A model generated the notes under the pieces. That model had not been told where the DNA came from, searched no databases, and saw only the letters and a program-made list of their open reading frames with translations. Positions 36,718 through 45,900 of a DNA stretch of 64,000 nt are shown here, one piece after another. The position numbers and the translations under genes were made by a program. The stretch's first letter is position 1, and each line of letters begins with the position of its first letter. This stretch comes from Sphingomonas pokkalii (GTDB lineage: Bacteria > Pseudomonadota > Alphaproteobacteria > Sphingomonadales > Sphingomonadaceae), in assembly GCF_003096275.1 (NCBI RefSeq), contig NZ_QENQ01000001.1:398034-462033 (forward strand), written 5' to 3'.

Positions 36718-38259
36718 GTGAAACGGGTTCGCAACATCGTCATCGTCGGCGGCGGTACCGCTGGTTGGCTCACCGCCGGGGTGATCGCCGCCCGCCACCA
36801 GGGCCGGATGCCCGGCGGCTTCACCGTCACATTGGTCGAATCGCCGAACACCCCGATCATTGGGGTGGGCGAAGGCACCTGGCCCACCTTGCGGACAACG
36901 CTCGCCAAGATCGGCGTTTCCGAAACCGACTTCTTCCGCGAGTGTGATGCTGCCTTCAAGCAGGGCGCGCTGTTTGCCCGCTGGACGACGGGCGCGGACG
37001 ACGACGCCTATTACCACCCGCTGATGTTGCCCCAGGGCTTCCACCAACTGAGTCTGGTGCCGCACTGGATCACCGATTCAAAAGGCCGCAGCTTCTGCGA
37101 CACGGTTACCCCGCAAGGCCGGATCTGCGACGCGGGCCTGGCGCCCAAGACCATCGCCACGCCCGAATATGAGGGGCAGGCCAACTATGCCTATCACCTC
37201 GACGCCGGCAAGTTCGCGCCCTTCCTGACGCGCCACTGCACCACGAAGCTCGGGGTCCGCCACGTGCTCGCCGATGTCCGTTCGGTCGAGCGGGCCGAGA
37301 ATGGCGACATCGTCGCGATCGACACCGAACAGGCCGGACGGATCGAAGGCGACCTGTTCGTCGACTGCACCGGTTTCCGCGCGCTGCTGCTCGGCGAGAC
37401 CATGGGGGTGCCGTTCAAGGATTGCGGCGACGTGCTTTTCTGCGACGCCGCGCTTGCCGCACAGATTCCCTATCCCGAAGACAATGCGCCCATTGCCACC
37501 CATACGCTGTCGACGGCGCAGGATGCCGGCTGGATCTGGGACATCGGGCTGCCGACGCGGCGGGGCACCGGCTATGTCTATTCCACGGCCCACACCAGCG
37601 ACGACCAGGCCGAGGCGACGCTGCGCGCCTATCTCGGCCCGGCAGGCGCGGACGTGGGCGTTCGCCGCATTCCGATCCGTTCGGGCCACCGCGAGATTTT
37701 CTGGAAGAACAATGTCGTCGCGGTCGGCCTTGCCGCCGGCTTCCTCGAGCCATTGGAAGCCTCGGCGATCGTGCTGATCGAGCTTTCCGCCAAGCTGATC
37801 GCCGAGCAGATGCCGGCGGTGCGCGACGTGATGGACGTGGTCGCCAAGCGCTTCAATGCCACCACGCTCTACCGCTGGGGCCGGATCATCGATTTCCTCA
37901 AGCTCCACTATGTCCTGACCAAGCGCACCGACACCGCATTCTGGCGCGACAATCTGCTGCCCGAAACGATCCCCGAGCGGCTCCAGGAGCTGCTCACCCT
38001 GTGGCGCTACCAGCCGCCCTGGTTCCATGACGAGTTCGACCGGGTGGAAGAGGTCTTCCCGCCCGCCAGCTACCAATATGTCCTGTACGGCATGGGCTTC
38101 CGCAGCGAGGTCGAGCCCGAGGCACTGTCCGGCGACCAAAGGCTCGCCGAGCGGGCGATGCGCGAGAATCAGGCACAGACCGAACGCCTCTGCGCCGGGC
38201 TGCCGCGCCACCGCGACCTGATCCGCAAGATCCACGAACACGGGCTGCAACCGGTCTGA
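36718..38259 (+). CDS. Flavin-dependent (tryptophan-type) halogenase
   Basis: FAD-dependent halogenase of the tryptophan halogenase family. The dinucleotide motif GGGTAGW is at residues 11-17; the conserved lysine-region and IIGVGEGTWPTLRTTL follow, and GWIWDIGLP matches the WxWxI signature that separates halogenases from monooxygenases. The start is GTG at 36718 (MKRVRNIVIVGG), as the only upstream ATG (36670) sits in the terminator stem. 513 residues. No tryptophan biosynthesis or non-ribosomal peptide genes are nearby; the native substrate is unknown. Confidence 0.88.
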   Translation: MKRVRNIVIVGGGTAGWLTAGVIAARHQGRMPGGFTVTLVESPNTPIIGVGEGTWPTLRTTLAKIGVSETDFFRECDAAFKQGALFARWTTGADDDAYYHPLMLPQGFHQLSLVPHWITDSKGRSFCDTVTPQGRICDAGLAPKTIATPEYEGQANYAYHLDAGKFAPFLTRHCTTKLGVRHVLADVRSVERAENGDIVAIDTEQAGRIEGDLFVDCTGFRALLLGETMGVPFKDCGDVLFCDAALAAQIPYPEDNAPIATHTLSTAQDAGWIWDIGLPTRRGTGYVYSTAHTSDDQAEATLRAYLGPAGADVGVRRIPIRSGHREIFWKNNVVAVGLAAGFLEPLEASAIVLIELSAKLIAEQMPAVRDVMDVVAKRFNATTLYRWGRIIDFLKLHYVLTKRTDTAFWRDNLLPETIPERLQELLTLWRYQPPWFHDEFDRVEEVFPPASYQYVLYGMGFRSEVEPEALSGDQRLAERAMRENQAQTERLCAGLPRHRDLIRKIHEHGLQPV

Positions 38260-38281
38260 CCGACCGCAGAGGGGAAACCAT

Positions 38282-40927
38282 ATGAATCGCACCATCCGCG
38301 CCGCGCTGCTGGCCGCCGCGCTTACGCCGCTGCCCGCGCTCGCCCAGACCGCCGGTGATCCGCGCGCCGAGGCCGATGCCAAGGCGGCGGCGATCGTCGC
38401 GCAGCTCACCCCGGAGGAGAAGTTCGCCCAGTTGCTCAACGTGGCGCCGGCGATTCCGCGGCTGAACATCCCGCGCTACAATTGGTGGACGGAGTCGCTC
38501 CACGGCGCGCTCGGCACGCTGCCGACCACCAATTTCCCCGAGCCGGTCGGCCTTGCCGCGACCTTCGATGCGCCGCTGGTGCACGACGTCGCCGCCGCGA
38601 TCAGCAGCGAAGTGCAGGGGCTGCACGCGCTTGCCCGGCAGACCGGAAGGATGGGGCGGATCGGTACCGGGCTTGATACCTGGTCGCCCAACATCAACAT
38701 CTTCCGCGATCCGCGCTGGGGGCGGGGGCAAGAGACCTACGGCGAGGACCCGTTCCTCACCGCCAGGATCGGCGTCGCCTTCGTCCAGGGCATGCAGGGG
38801 CCGAACCCGGACCTGCCCAATGTGATCGCCACACCCAAGCATTTCGCCGTCCATAGCGGGCCGGAATCGACGCGGCACGAAGCGAACGTGTTCGTTTCGC
38901 GCCACGATCTGGAGGACACCTATCTGCCGGCCTTCCGCGCCGCGATCGTCGAGGGCAAGGCGGGATCGGTGATGTGCGCCTATAACCGCATCGACGGCCA
39001 GCCCGCCTGCGCGAGCGACGAACTGCTCAAGGAGCATCTGCGCGGCGCCTGGGGCTTCAAGGGCTATGTCGTCTCCGATTGCGACGCGGTGAAGGACATC
39101 AGCGACAACCATCACTACGCCCCCGACGGCCCCGCCGCGGTGGCGGCGGCGATTCGCGCAGGCGTCGACAATGAATGCAACGGCGCGACGCTCACCGACA
39201 CGGCAGGACTGGGCGATCGCTATCGGGACGCGCTCGCCAAGGGGCTGATCACCCAGGCCGAGATCGACCGCACGCTGGTGCGGCTGTTCTCCGCCCGCCT
39301 GCGCAACGGCGACCTGCCGGGCATCCGCACCACCAGCGGCAAGGTCGCCGATGTCGGCGCGCCGGCACACCGCGCCCTGGCGCTCGACGCGGCCGAGAAG
39401 AGCCTGGTGCTGCTCAAGAATGACGGGCTGTTGCCGCTCAAGCGCGGCAGCCGCATCGCCGTGATCGGCCCGCTGGGCGACGCGACGCGCGTGCTGCGCG
39501 GCAACTATTCCTCCTCGCAATCGGGTGCCCCGGTTTCGGTGGTCGAAGGCCTGCGCCGCGCCTTTCCGCGCGCGAACGTGAGCTATGCGCCGTTCGGTGC
39601 TTCGGTGACCGATGGCGACCGCGTGCCGGGCGCGGCGCTGCGTACGCCGAGTGGCAAACCGGGCCTGCTCGCGCGCTACTTCAACCCGGTGACGCCGGCG
39701 CCCGCCGAGTTCGCGCCCGGTACCTTCCGCGACGCCGTCGCCAAGATGCAGTTCGCCGACACGCCGGTGGTCACGCGGGTCGAAGTCGATGTCTCGGCGC
39801 GCAGCCTCGACCTGCCGACCGTTTCCGAGCATCACCGCACGATCTGGACCGGCTTTCTCGTGCCGCCCGAGACCGGCACCTACCGGCTGGGCCTGACCGG
39901 CTTCGGCGGGGCGATGAGCTTCGAGGGCAAGCCGTTCGTCGACCTCACCAAGTCCGGCTGGGGCAGCCTGCCGACAATGCGCGAGGTGCAACTGGTCAAG
40001 GGCAAGCGCTATCCGATCGAGGTGCGCACCGACGAGCATGTGCTCTCGGGCATCGATCTGGTCTGGAAGCGGATCAGCGCCGATCCGGTGGCGGCGATGC
40101 GGGCCGCCGCCGCCAAGGCGGACGTGCTGGTCGCGGTGGTGGGGATCACCTCCGACCTGGAGGCCGAAGAATCGCCGGTGCAGATCCCCGGCTTCAAGGG
40201 CGGCGACAAGACCAGCCTCGACCTGCTGCCCGATCAGCAGGCGCTGCTCGACGCCGCCAAGGCGACGGGCAAGCCGCTGGTGGTCGTCGCGATGAACGGC
40301 AGCCCGATCAACCTCAGCTGGGCCAAGGACCATGCCGCGGCGATCCTGGAGGCCTGGTATCCCGGCGAGGTGGGCGGCACCGCGATCGCCAATGTCCTGT
40401 CGGGCAAGACCAGCCCCTCGGGCCGCCTGCCGCTGACCTTCTACCGCAGCGTCGACGATCTGCCGCCGTTCGGCGACTACAGCATGAAAGGGCGGACCTA
40501 CCGTTACTTCACCGGCACCCCGGTCTATCCGTTCGGGCACGGCCTCAGCTACACCAGCTTTGCCTATCGCGCACCGGTGGTCGAGAAGGCCGAAGGGGCG
40601 GGGCTGACCGTTACCGCAGAGCTGCGCAATACCGGCGCGCGCGTCGGCGACGAAGTCGTGCAGCTCTACCTCAACTTCCCCGACGATCCCGGCGCGCCGA
40701 AGGTGGCGCTGCGCGGTTTCCAGCGCGTGTCGCTCAAGCCCGGCGAGGCGCGGACGGTTCGCTTCACCCTCTCGCCGCGCGACCTGAGCGCGGTGACGGT
40801 GGAGGGGCAGCACCGGGTGCTCGCCGGCACCTATCGCGCCACCGTCGGCGGCGGGCAGCCGGGCAGTGGGGCGGCGGGGGCGTCGGTGGAGTTCAAGATC
40901 GAGAAGGCCATCGACCTGCCGAATTGA
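38282..40927 (+). CDS. GH3 beta-xylosidase/beta-glucosidase with PA14 insert
   Basis: Secreted GH3 glycosidase. The signal peptide ends LPALAQ at residue 22. The TIM-barrel has RWGRGQETYGEDP and the nucleophile D266 in VVSDCDAVKD, a motif common in beta-xylosidases. A PA14-like domain is inserted at about 460-610 (FLVPPETGTYRLGLTG), followed by the rest of the alpha/beta sandwich and a C-terminal Fn3-like domain (VGDEVVQLYL). 881 residues. It follows the halogenase by 22 bases with GAGGGGAAA upstream. Beta-xylosidase is the likelier activity beside GH51. Confidence 0.93.
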   Translation: MNRTIRAALLAAALTPLPALAQTAGDPRAEADAKAAAIVAQLTPEEKFAQLLNVAPAIPRLNIPRYNWWTESLHGALGTLPTTNFPEPVGLAATFDAPLVHDVAAAISSEVQGLHALARQTGRMGRIGTGLDTWSPNINIFRDPRWGRGQETYGEDPFLTARIGVAFVQGMQGPNPDLPNVIATPKHFAVHSGPESTRHEANVFVSRHDLEDTYLPAFRAAIVEGKAGSVMCAYNRIDGQPACASDELLKEHLRGAWGFKGYVVSDCDAVKDISDNHHYAPDGPAAVAAAIRAGVDNECNGATLTDTAGLGDRYRDALAKGLITQAEIDRTLVRLFSARLRNGDLPGIRTTSGKVADVGAPAHRALALDAAEKSLVLLKNDGLLPLKRGSRIAVIGPLGDATRVLRGNYSSSQSGAPVSVVEGLRRAFPRANVSYAPFGASVTDGDRVPGAALRTPSGKPGLLARYFNPVTPAPAEFAPGTFRDAVAKMQFADTPVVTRVEVDVSARSLDLPTVSEHHRTIWTGFLVPPETGTYRLGLTGFGGAMSFEGKPFVDLTKSGWGSLPTMREVQLVKGKRYPIEVRTDEHVLSGIDLVWKRISADPVAAMRAAAAKADVLVAVVGITSDLEAEESPVQIPGFKGGDKTSLDLLPDQQALLDAAKATGKPLVVVAMNGSPINLSWAKDHAAAILEAWYPGEVGGTAIANVLSGKTSPSGRLPLTFYRSVDDLPPFGDYSMKGRTYRYFTGTPVYPFGHGLSYTSFAYRAPVVEKAEGAGLTVTAELRNTGARVGDEVVQLYLNFPDDPGAPKVALRGFQRVSLKPGEARTVRFTLSPRDLSAVTVEGQHRVLAGTYRATVGGGQPGSGAAGASVEFKIEKAIDLPN

Positions 40928-40938
40928 GGGGCGGAGGG

Positions 40939-40967
40939 GTGTGGGGCAACGAAAGCCCGCCCCACAC
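40939..40967. terminator. Hairpin after the GH3 gene
   Basis: GTGTGGGG / CCCCACAC stem with a 13-base loop, 11 bases past the GH3 stop. No T run follows, so termination is uncertain. Confidence 0.4.
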
Positions 40968-40973
40968 GCCCTT

Positions 40974-41070
40974 CGTCCTTCCCGCGAAGGCGGGAATCCA
41001 TCGGCGCTGAATCGGCGGTTCCTGCCCCCGGCGGTACGGCGAATGGATCCCCGCCTTCGCGGGGATGACG
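40974..41070. repeat. Intergenic inverted repeat, extragenic palindrome type
   Basis: The arms at about 40979-41001 and 41044-41066 are inverted copies built on CCCGCGAAGGCGGG / CCCCGCCTTCGCGGGG, separated by about 40 bases. Each arm is itself a hairpin. The pattern (clean GAAGGCGGGAATCCA) is the kind of dispersed extragenic palindrome found in many copies in sphingomonad genomes. Located between GH3 and the DUF808 gene. Confidence 0.7.
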
Positions 41071-41173
41071 TTTGTTTCGTGGCGACTGTGCAGCGCCCCG
41101 CCGGGAGCCTTGGCCATTCGCGTGCATTTCCGCTTCATCTCGGCTAGCCCGGGGCAAACATGAGGGGGATTTG

Positions 41174-42109
41174 ATGGCGGGTGGCCTGGTCGCATTGCTG
41201 GACGATATCGCGGCGCTGGCGAAGCTGGCGGCGGCGTCGATCGACGATGTCAGCGCGGCGGCTGGCCGCGCCGGGGTGAAGGCAGCGGGCGTTGTAATCG
41301 ACGATACCGCCGTCACGCCACGCTACGTCGTCGGGCTGTCGCCCGATCGCGAGCTGCCGATCATCGGCAAGATCGCGCTGGGCTCGATCGCCAACAAGTT
41401 GCTGTTGATCCTGCCGCTGGCGCTGCTGCTCAGCGCTTTCGCGCCCTGGGCGCTGACGCCGATCCTGATGCTCGGCGGCGCCTATCTCTGCTTCGAAGCG
41501 GCGGAGAAGATCCTGGAGGCGCTCAAGGGCGAGCACCATGCCGACGAAGTCGCCGAGATCACCGATGCCAAGGCGCTGGAGAAGCGACAGGTGCTGGGCG
41601 CGATCCGAACCGATCTGATCTTGTCGGCGGAGATCATGGTGATCGCGCTGTCGCAGCTGCCGGCCGAGATGTCCGTCATCACCCGCGCCGGCGCGCTGGT
41701 GCTCGTCGCGTTCGCGATCACGGTGGGGGTGTACGGTGTCGTCGCGCTGATCGTGAAGATGGACGATATCGGCCTGCACTTCAGCCGGAATGGTGGCGGG
41801 GCCACGGCCGCGCTGGGCCGCGGGTTGGTGCGTGCGATGCCGCTGTTGCTCAGCGCGCTGTCGCATCTCGGCGTGGCGGCGATGGTGTGGGTTGGCGGCG
41901 GCATCCTGTTGCACGGCATGGAGGAATTCGGCTTTGGCGCATTGCCGCATGCCGTGCATCACTGGTCGGAAGCGGCTGGGGCCGGGCTGGGGGGCGTTGG
42001 CGCGATCGTCACTTGGGCGGTGTATGCGCTCGGCTCGGCGATCGCTGGACTCGTGGCGGGCAGCATCATCGTGCTGCTGCTGCACCTGCTCCCGCGCAAG
42101 GGCCACTAA
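41174..42109 (+). CDS. DUF808/YedI family inner-membrane protein
   Basis: Polytopic membrane protein of the DUF808 (YedI) family, function unknown. The soluble N-terminal stretch GGLVALLDDIAALAKLAAASIDDV and the motif VIDDTAVTPRYVVGL are diagnostic, followed by five to six transmembrane segments. 311 residues. ATG at 41174 has GAGGGGG seven bases upstream. Single gene, with the repeat element upstream. Confidence 0.88.
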   Translation: MAGGLVALLDDIAALAKLAAASIDDVSAAAGRAGVKAAGVVIDDTAVTPRYVVGLSPDRELPIIGKIALGSIANKLLLILPLALLLSAFAPWALTPILMLGGAYLCFEAAEKILEALKGEHHADEVAEITDAKALEKRQVLGAIRTDLILSAEIMVIALSQLPAEMSVITRAGALVLVAFAITVGVYGVVALIVKMDDIGLHFSRNGGGATAALGRGLVRAMPLLLSALSHLGVAAMVWVGGGILLHGMEEFGFGALPHAVHHWSEAAGAGLGGVGAIVTWAVYALGSAIAGLVAGSIIVLLLHLLPRKGH

Positions 42110-42391
42110 GCGACCATTTGGTAATCGGGCGGCGGACCGGATGCGGCGGATCGACCGGAGCGGCTTGCCAAATCGGTTCCATGCACAAATCGGCACGATC
42201 CGGCATTCGGCGCGCGCGGGTCGGCACTAGGCAAGTTTTTCCTATCGTCCTCCGCCGGCGGTGCCGCGCTGTTCCTATAAGATACAGGTAGGCGCCGAGA
42301 TGTGCCTTTCACCGCGCAACGGAGCAGGCATGGCGGGACGGAGATATCACGGCAGCGACAAGCCGAATGCGGCGCAGGCGGACGCCGGCGC

Positions 42392-43576
42392 GTGAGAGTG
42401 CTTTTCTATCTGCCCGTGGTAACGTCCTGGTGGTTCGACAATATCGTCGAGCCGCTGATCCGTTGCGTGGCCAGCGTGGCGGAAGTGCATGTGCTCGCTC
42501 CCGCCCCGTGGCGCAATACCGGGCTTGGCCCGGCAGAACTGGGCCGCTGCGTCGATCTGCCCAATGTGCACTGGGCCATCGTCGACAGCGGCGATCACGC
42601 CAGCCTGCGCACGGTACCCGCGGATAGGGAAGGGCTGATCGCCTATGTCCGTTCGCTCGCGCCGGACCTTGTGCTGTGCCGCAGCGCCGATTTCGACACG
42701 CCGCAGGCCTTTCCGGGCGTGGTCCGCTATATCATGGAAGCGGTGACCGCGCCGTTCGATCTGGTCTCGCCGGCGAACACCGTCCATTTCACCGAGGCCC
42801 CCTTTGTGAACGGCTTCCTGCCGACGCTGCCGGACGCGGACGCCGCTCGTCTCGATGCCCTGATCGCACCTGCTTGGGCGGACATGCAGGCATATTGGCG
42901 CGAAGCCTGTGGCGAACGCGAAGACGTGTTTCGCGTATTGGGCCTCGATACCGGACGTCCCGCCTTCCTGCTTCCGCTCGAATATGAGCATGAAGAGAAT
43001 TTTTACCTGCAGCATCGCCCCGGTAGCCGTAGCAGCCGCGAACTGGTGGCCCAGGCAGCCGCGGCGGTGAAGGGTATCGGCACACTGGTCGTCACCGATC
43101 ACCCGCTCAACGCGCAGCATGTGGATCGTGACGCATTCTACGATTTCCTGGCGACGCTCGACAATGTGGTGCTCGTCGAGGATCCGGTGTGGGATACCCC
43201 GCCCACCATCGCCCTGGCTCGGCATGTCGACGGCGCGCTGCTCCATGATTCGAAGAGCTTCGCGCTGGCCGCTGCGTTCGGGGTACCGATGCGCCGCCAT
43301 TCGCGCTTCGCCAGCGCGCCCTGGCTGCACGACGGCGCGGAGTTGTCGGCGTTCGTGCGGGCGGTTGCAGCGGGCACGGCGATGCGGCCGGAAGAAGCCA
43401 TGGTCCGCCGCTGGTTCGGCTATCATCTCGCCAACGAGGCCTTTTATCCTACCGATCCGACATTGACCGGTGCGATGGTGATCGATCGAGCGATGCGCCC
43501 GGTGGATCCAGGCCGCTGGCAGGCGGGAATAGGCCGCGTTCAGTTCCGCAATCCGCTGGTGGAGGATGCGGCATGA
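42392..43576 (+). CDS. Uncharacterised GT-B-like protein of the ulosonic-acid cluster
   Basis: 394-residue cytosolic protein. It has a Rossmann-like N-terminus (VRVLFYLPVVTSWWFDNIVE) and a second half with LVVTDHPLN and GALLHDSKSFALAAAFGVP, reminiscent of the nucleotide-sugar half of GT-B glycosyltransferases and capsule proteins of the KpsC/KpsS type. Start GTG at 42392 is chosen because the frame upstream is basic and compositionally unlike protein. Its stop overlaps the start of the sugar isomerase gene, so it belongs to the ulosonic-acid operon; a CMP-sugar transferase role is a guess. Confidence 0.6.
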   Translation: MRVLFYLPVVTSWWFDNIVEPLIRCVASVAEVHVLAPAPWRNTGLGPAELGRCVDLPNVHWAIVDSGDHASLRTVPADREGLIAYVRSLAPDLVLCRSADFDTPQAFPGVVRYIMEAVTAPFDLVSPANTVHFTEAPFVNGFLPTLPDADAARLDALIAPAWADMQAYWREACGEREDVFRVLGLDTGRPAFLLPLEYEHEENFYLQHRPGSRSSRELVAQAAAAVKGIGTLVVTDHPLNAQHVDRDAFYDFLATLDNVVLVEDPVWDTPPTIALARHVDGALLHDSKSFALAAAFGVPMRRHSRFASAPWLHDGAELSAFVRAVAAGTAMRPEEAMVRRWFGYHLANEAFYPTDPTLTGAMVIDRAMRPVDPGRWQAGIGRVQFRNPLVEDAA

Positions 43577-44568
43577 AGCTCGGTGCCATCGTCCGAGCGC
43601 TCGACACGACGGCGCCGGCGCTCGGCTGGGCCGGCGAGGTGATCGCTGCCGAGCGCCGCGCGCTCGAAGCGTTCGAGGCGGTGCTGCCGCCCGCGCTCGG
43701 CGATGCGGTGGCGGTGATTGCCGGGCAGGCTAGTCCGCTCACCTGTCTCGGCATGGGCAAGTCCGGGCTGATTGCCGCCAAGGTTGCCGCGACCTTCTCC
43801 AGCCTCGGCACGCCCGCTTTCGCGCTCAATGCGGGGGAAGCGGCGCATGGAGATCTCGGCGCCGTGCAGGACGGCAATGTCGTGCTGCTCTTCTCGAACA
43901 GCGGGACGACCGACGAGATCCTGCGCATCCTGCCGCTGCTCAAGGCGCGTGCCTGCGTGCTGATCGGAGTGGTGGGGCGGCCCGATTCGCCGCTCGGCCG
44001 CGCGGTCGACATCCTGATCCCAGCGGTGATCGCGGGTGAGGCCGATCATATCGGCATGGCGCCCACTGCCAGCACCACGCTGCAGCTCGCGATCGGCGAC
44101 GCCCTTGCCGTGGCGGTGAGCCGGACGCGCGGCTTCACCCGCCTGGACTTTCTGCGCCATCACCCGGCCGGCCTGCTCGGGCGCCAGTCGATTCCGGTCC
44201 GAACGCTGATGCGTGTCGGAGACGAGTTGCCCACCGTGCTTCCCGACGCGCCGATCGCCGATCTGCTCGCCGTCATGTCGGCGCAGCGAATGGGAGCGGC
44301 CTGCGTCGTCGATCGGGAAGGCCTGCTGCTCGGCCTGGTGGTGGATGGCGATGTCCGCCGTCACTTCCAGTCGCGCCGCGACGTGTACGAAACCCCCGCC
44401 GCGGCGCTGATGCAACCGCATCCGCATGTGATCGATCTCGCCGCCACGCTTGGAGATGCGATGCTGATGCTGCGCGAACACGAAGGGGGATTGCTGGTGC
44501 TGCCCGTGGTCGACGGCGAAGGCCGCCTGCACGGCATGGTTCACGCCAAGGATATGATGAATGGCTAA
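43573..44568 (+). CDS. KpsF/GutQ family sugar-phosphate isomerase (arabinose-5-phosphate isomerase)
   Basis: Interconverts ribulose-5-phosphate and arabinose-5-phosphate, the sugar precursor of Kdo. The SIS domain has CLGMGKSGLIAAKVAATFSS and LLFSNSGTTDEILR; two CBS domains occupy residues 205-331. 331 residues. Overlaps the preceding gene by four bases and the following cytidylyltransferase by eight bases. Confidence 0.9.
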   Translation: MKLGAIVRALDTTAPALGWAGEVIAAERRALEAFEAVLPPALGDAVAVIAGQASPLTCLGMGKSGLIAAKVAATFSSLGTPAFALNAGEAAHGDLGAVQDGNVVLLFSNSGTTDEILRILPLLKARACVLIGVVGRPDSPLGRAVDILIPAVIAGEADHIGMAPTASTTLQLAIGDALAVAVSRTRGFTRLDFLRHHPAGLLGRQSIPVRTLMRVGDELPTVLPDAPIADLLAVMSAQRMGAACVVDREGLLLGLVVDGDVRRHFQSRRDVYETPAAALMQPHPHVIDLAATLGDAMLMLREHEGGLLVLPVVDGEGRLHGMVHAKDMMNG

Positions 44569-45889
44569 GCCTCTGAAGATCGTTGCCTTCATTCCCGCCA
44601 AGGGCAGCAGCGAGCGCGTCTCGGACAAGAACACCCGCATTCTGGACGGCGAGCACCTGTTCAGGCGCAAGCTGCTCCAGGCGCTCGATTGCCCGGCGAT
44701 CACCGAAGTCTGCCTGGATACCGAAAGCGCGGGCATCGCCGCCCTGGCCGACGATCTGCCGGTCACCTGGTTGCAGCGTCCGGCCGAGCTGGCGAGCAAC
44801 GCCACCGATGGCCATGCCATGTTCGCCTGGGAGTGTTCACAGCGTCCAGACGCCGATATCTGGATTCAACTGCTCTGCACTGCGCCGTTCGTCACCGCCG
44901 AGACGATCGGCCGGGCGATCCAGCGCCTGCTGGCGGAGCCGGAAGCGGACAGCCTCGTCGCGGTCACCCGCGCCAAGCAATATTGCTGGACGGGGCAGGG
45001 CCCGGCTTATGGCACCGGCCGTATCCCCAACAGCGTCGAGCTGCCCGAGACGATCGTCGAGGCGATGAGCCTCTACATCGTCCGCCGCACGGGCGAAGGG
45101 GCTGCCACCCGCCGCTTCGGCACGCGCCCGATCCTGTTCGACCTCGACCCGATCGAGCAAATCGACATCAACCACCATCATGATCTGGTGATCGCCGAGA
45201 CGGTCGCCGCCGGCTTCCGCCAGGCGGAAGTCACGCGCTTCCGGGCGATGCTGCCGCATCTTTCCTCGCCGGTGCTGTCGGATATCCTCAAGGAACGCGG
45301 CCACCGCGTGGTGCTGCCCAAGGTGCTGCGCCCGACCAGCGGCGGCAAGTTCCTCGGCCGCGCCAAGACGATCGAGCTGGCGGCGCTGGCGCAGCGGCCC
45401 GATCGCTCGCCGGACGGGCCGTGGCACGGCATCTACGGCGCGCTGCAATCCTATCGCTTCGTGCGGCCGGGCGACGTGATCATGGTCGCCACCGACGTGC
45501 CGGAATATGCCTATTTCGGCGATCTCAACGCCAATCTCGCGATCCGCTCCGGTGCGGTGGGCGCAGTGATCGATGGGGCGACGCGCGATACCGCAGATGT
45601 GCGCGCACTCGGCCTGCCGGTCTATGCCCGCGGCCAGACCTGCGACGACATCAAGTATGAAGGCACGCTCAAGGCGATGAATCGCCCGATTACGATGGGC
45701 GAGGTGACGATCGCCAACGGCGATGTGATATTCGCCGATGCCGATGGAATCGTGGCGGTGCCGCGGGCACTGTGGCCCGAAATCGAGGAAGCCGCGTGGA
45801 ACGTGCTATCGAATGAGGCACGCATCCGGATGCAGGCGGCACGGGGGCGCGACGTGGACGCGATTCTCGCCGAATGCGGCGCGTTTTGA
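44561..45889 (+). CDS. Fusion of acylneuraminate-type cytidylyltransferase and RraA-like domain
   Basis: Two-domain protein of 442 residues. Residues 1-230 match the NeuA/KdsB cytidylyltransferase fold: IVAFIPAKGSSERVSDKNTR is the CTP loop and IQLLCTAPFVTAETI the core, pointing to a CMP-ulosonic acid synthetase. Residues about 245-442 match the RraA/HMG-aldolase fold: GAVIDGATRDTADVRALGLP and NGDVIFADADGIVAVP. RraA-like proteins include aldolases and decarboxylases acting on 2-keto acids, so this half might work on the same keto-sugar acid. The fusion is unusual. Located between the KpsF and KdsA genes. Confidence 0.85.
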   Translation: MAKPLKIVAFIPAKGSSERVSDKNTRILDGEHLFRRKLLQALDCPAITEVCLDTESAGIAALADDLPVTWLQRPAELASNATDGHAMFAWECSQRPDADIWIQLLCTAPFVTAETIGRAIQRLLAEPEADSLVAVTRAKQYCWTGQGPAYGTGRIPNSVELPETIVEAMSLYIVRRTGEGAATRRFGTRPILFDLDPIEQIDINHHHDLVIAETVAAGFRQAEVTRFRAMLPHLSSPVLSDILKERGHRVVLPKVLRPTSGGKFLGRAKTIELAALAQRPDRSPDGPWHGIYGALQSYRFVRPGDVIMVATDVPEYAYFGDLNANLAIRSGAVGAVIDGATRDTADVRALGLPVYARGQTCDDIKYEGTLKAMNRPITMGEVTIANGDVIFADADGIVAVPRALWPEIEEAAWNVLSNEARIRMQAARGRDVDAILAECGAF

Positions 45890-45900
45890 AGGATTTGAAG

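Noticed and set aside
37994..40813. 939-residue open frame on the minus strand across the halogenase end and GH3 gene
   Set aside because: Antisense shadow of GC-rich coding sequence: arginine- and histidine-rich, no domains, and fully covered by the well-supported GH3 and halogenase genes.
42110..42391. Search for a promoter or terminator between the DUF808 gene and the ulosonic-acid cluster
   Set aside because: Only a weak TATAAG-like stretch near 42276 was seen, without a matching -35; nothing firm enough to list.
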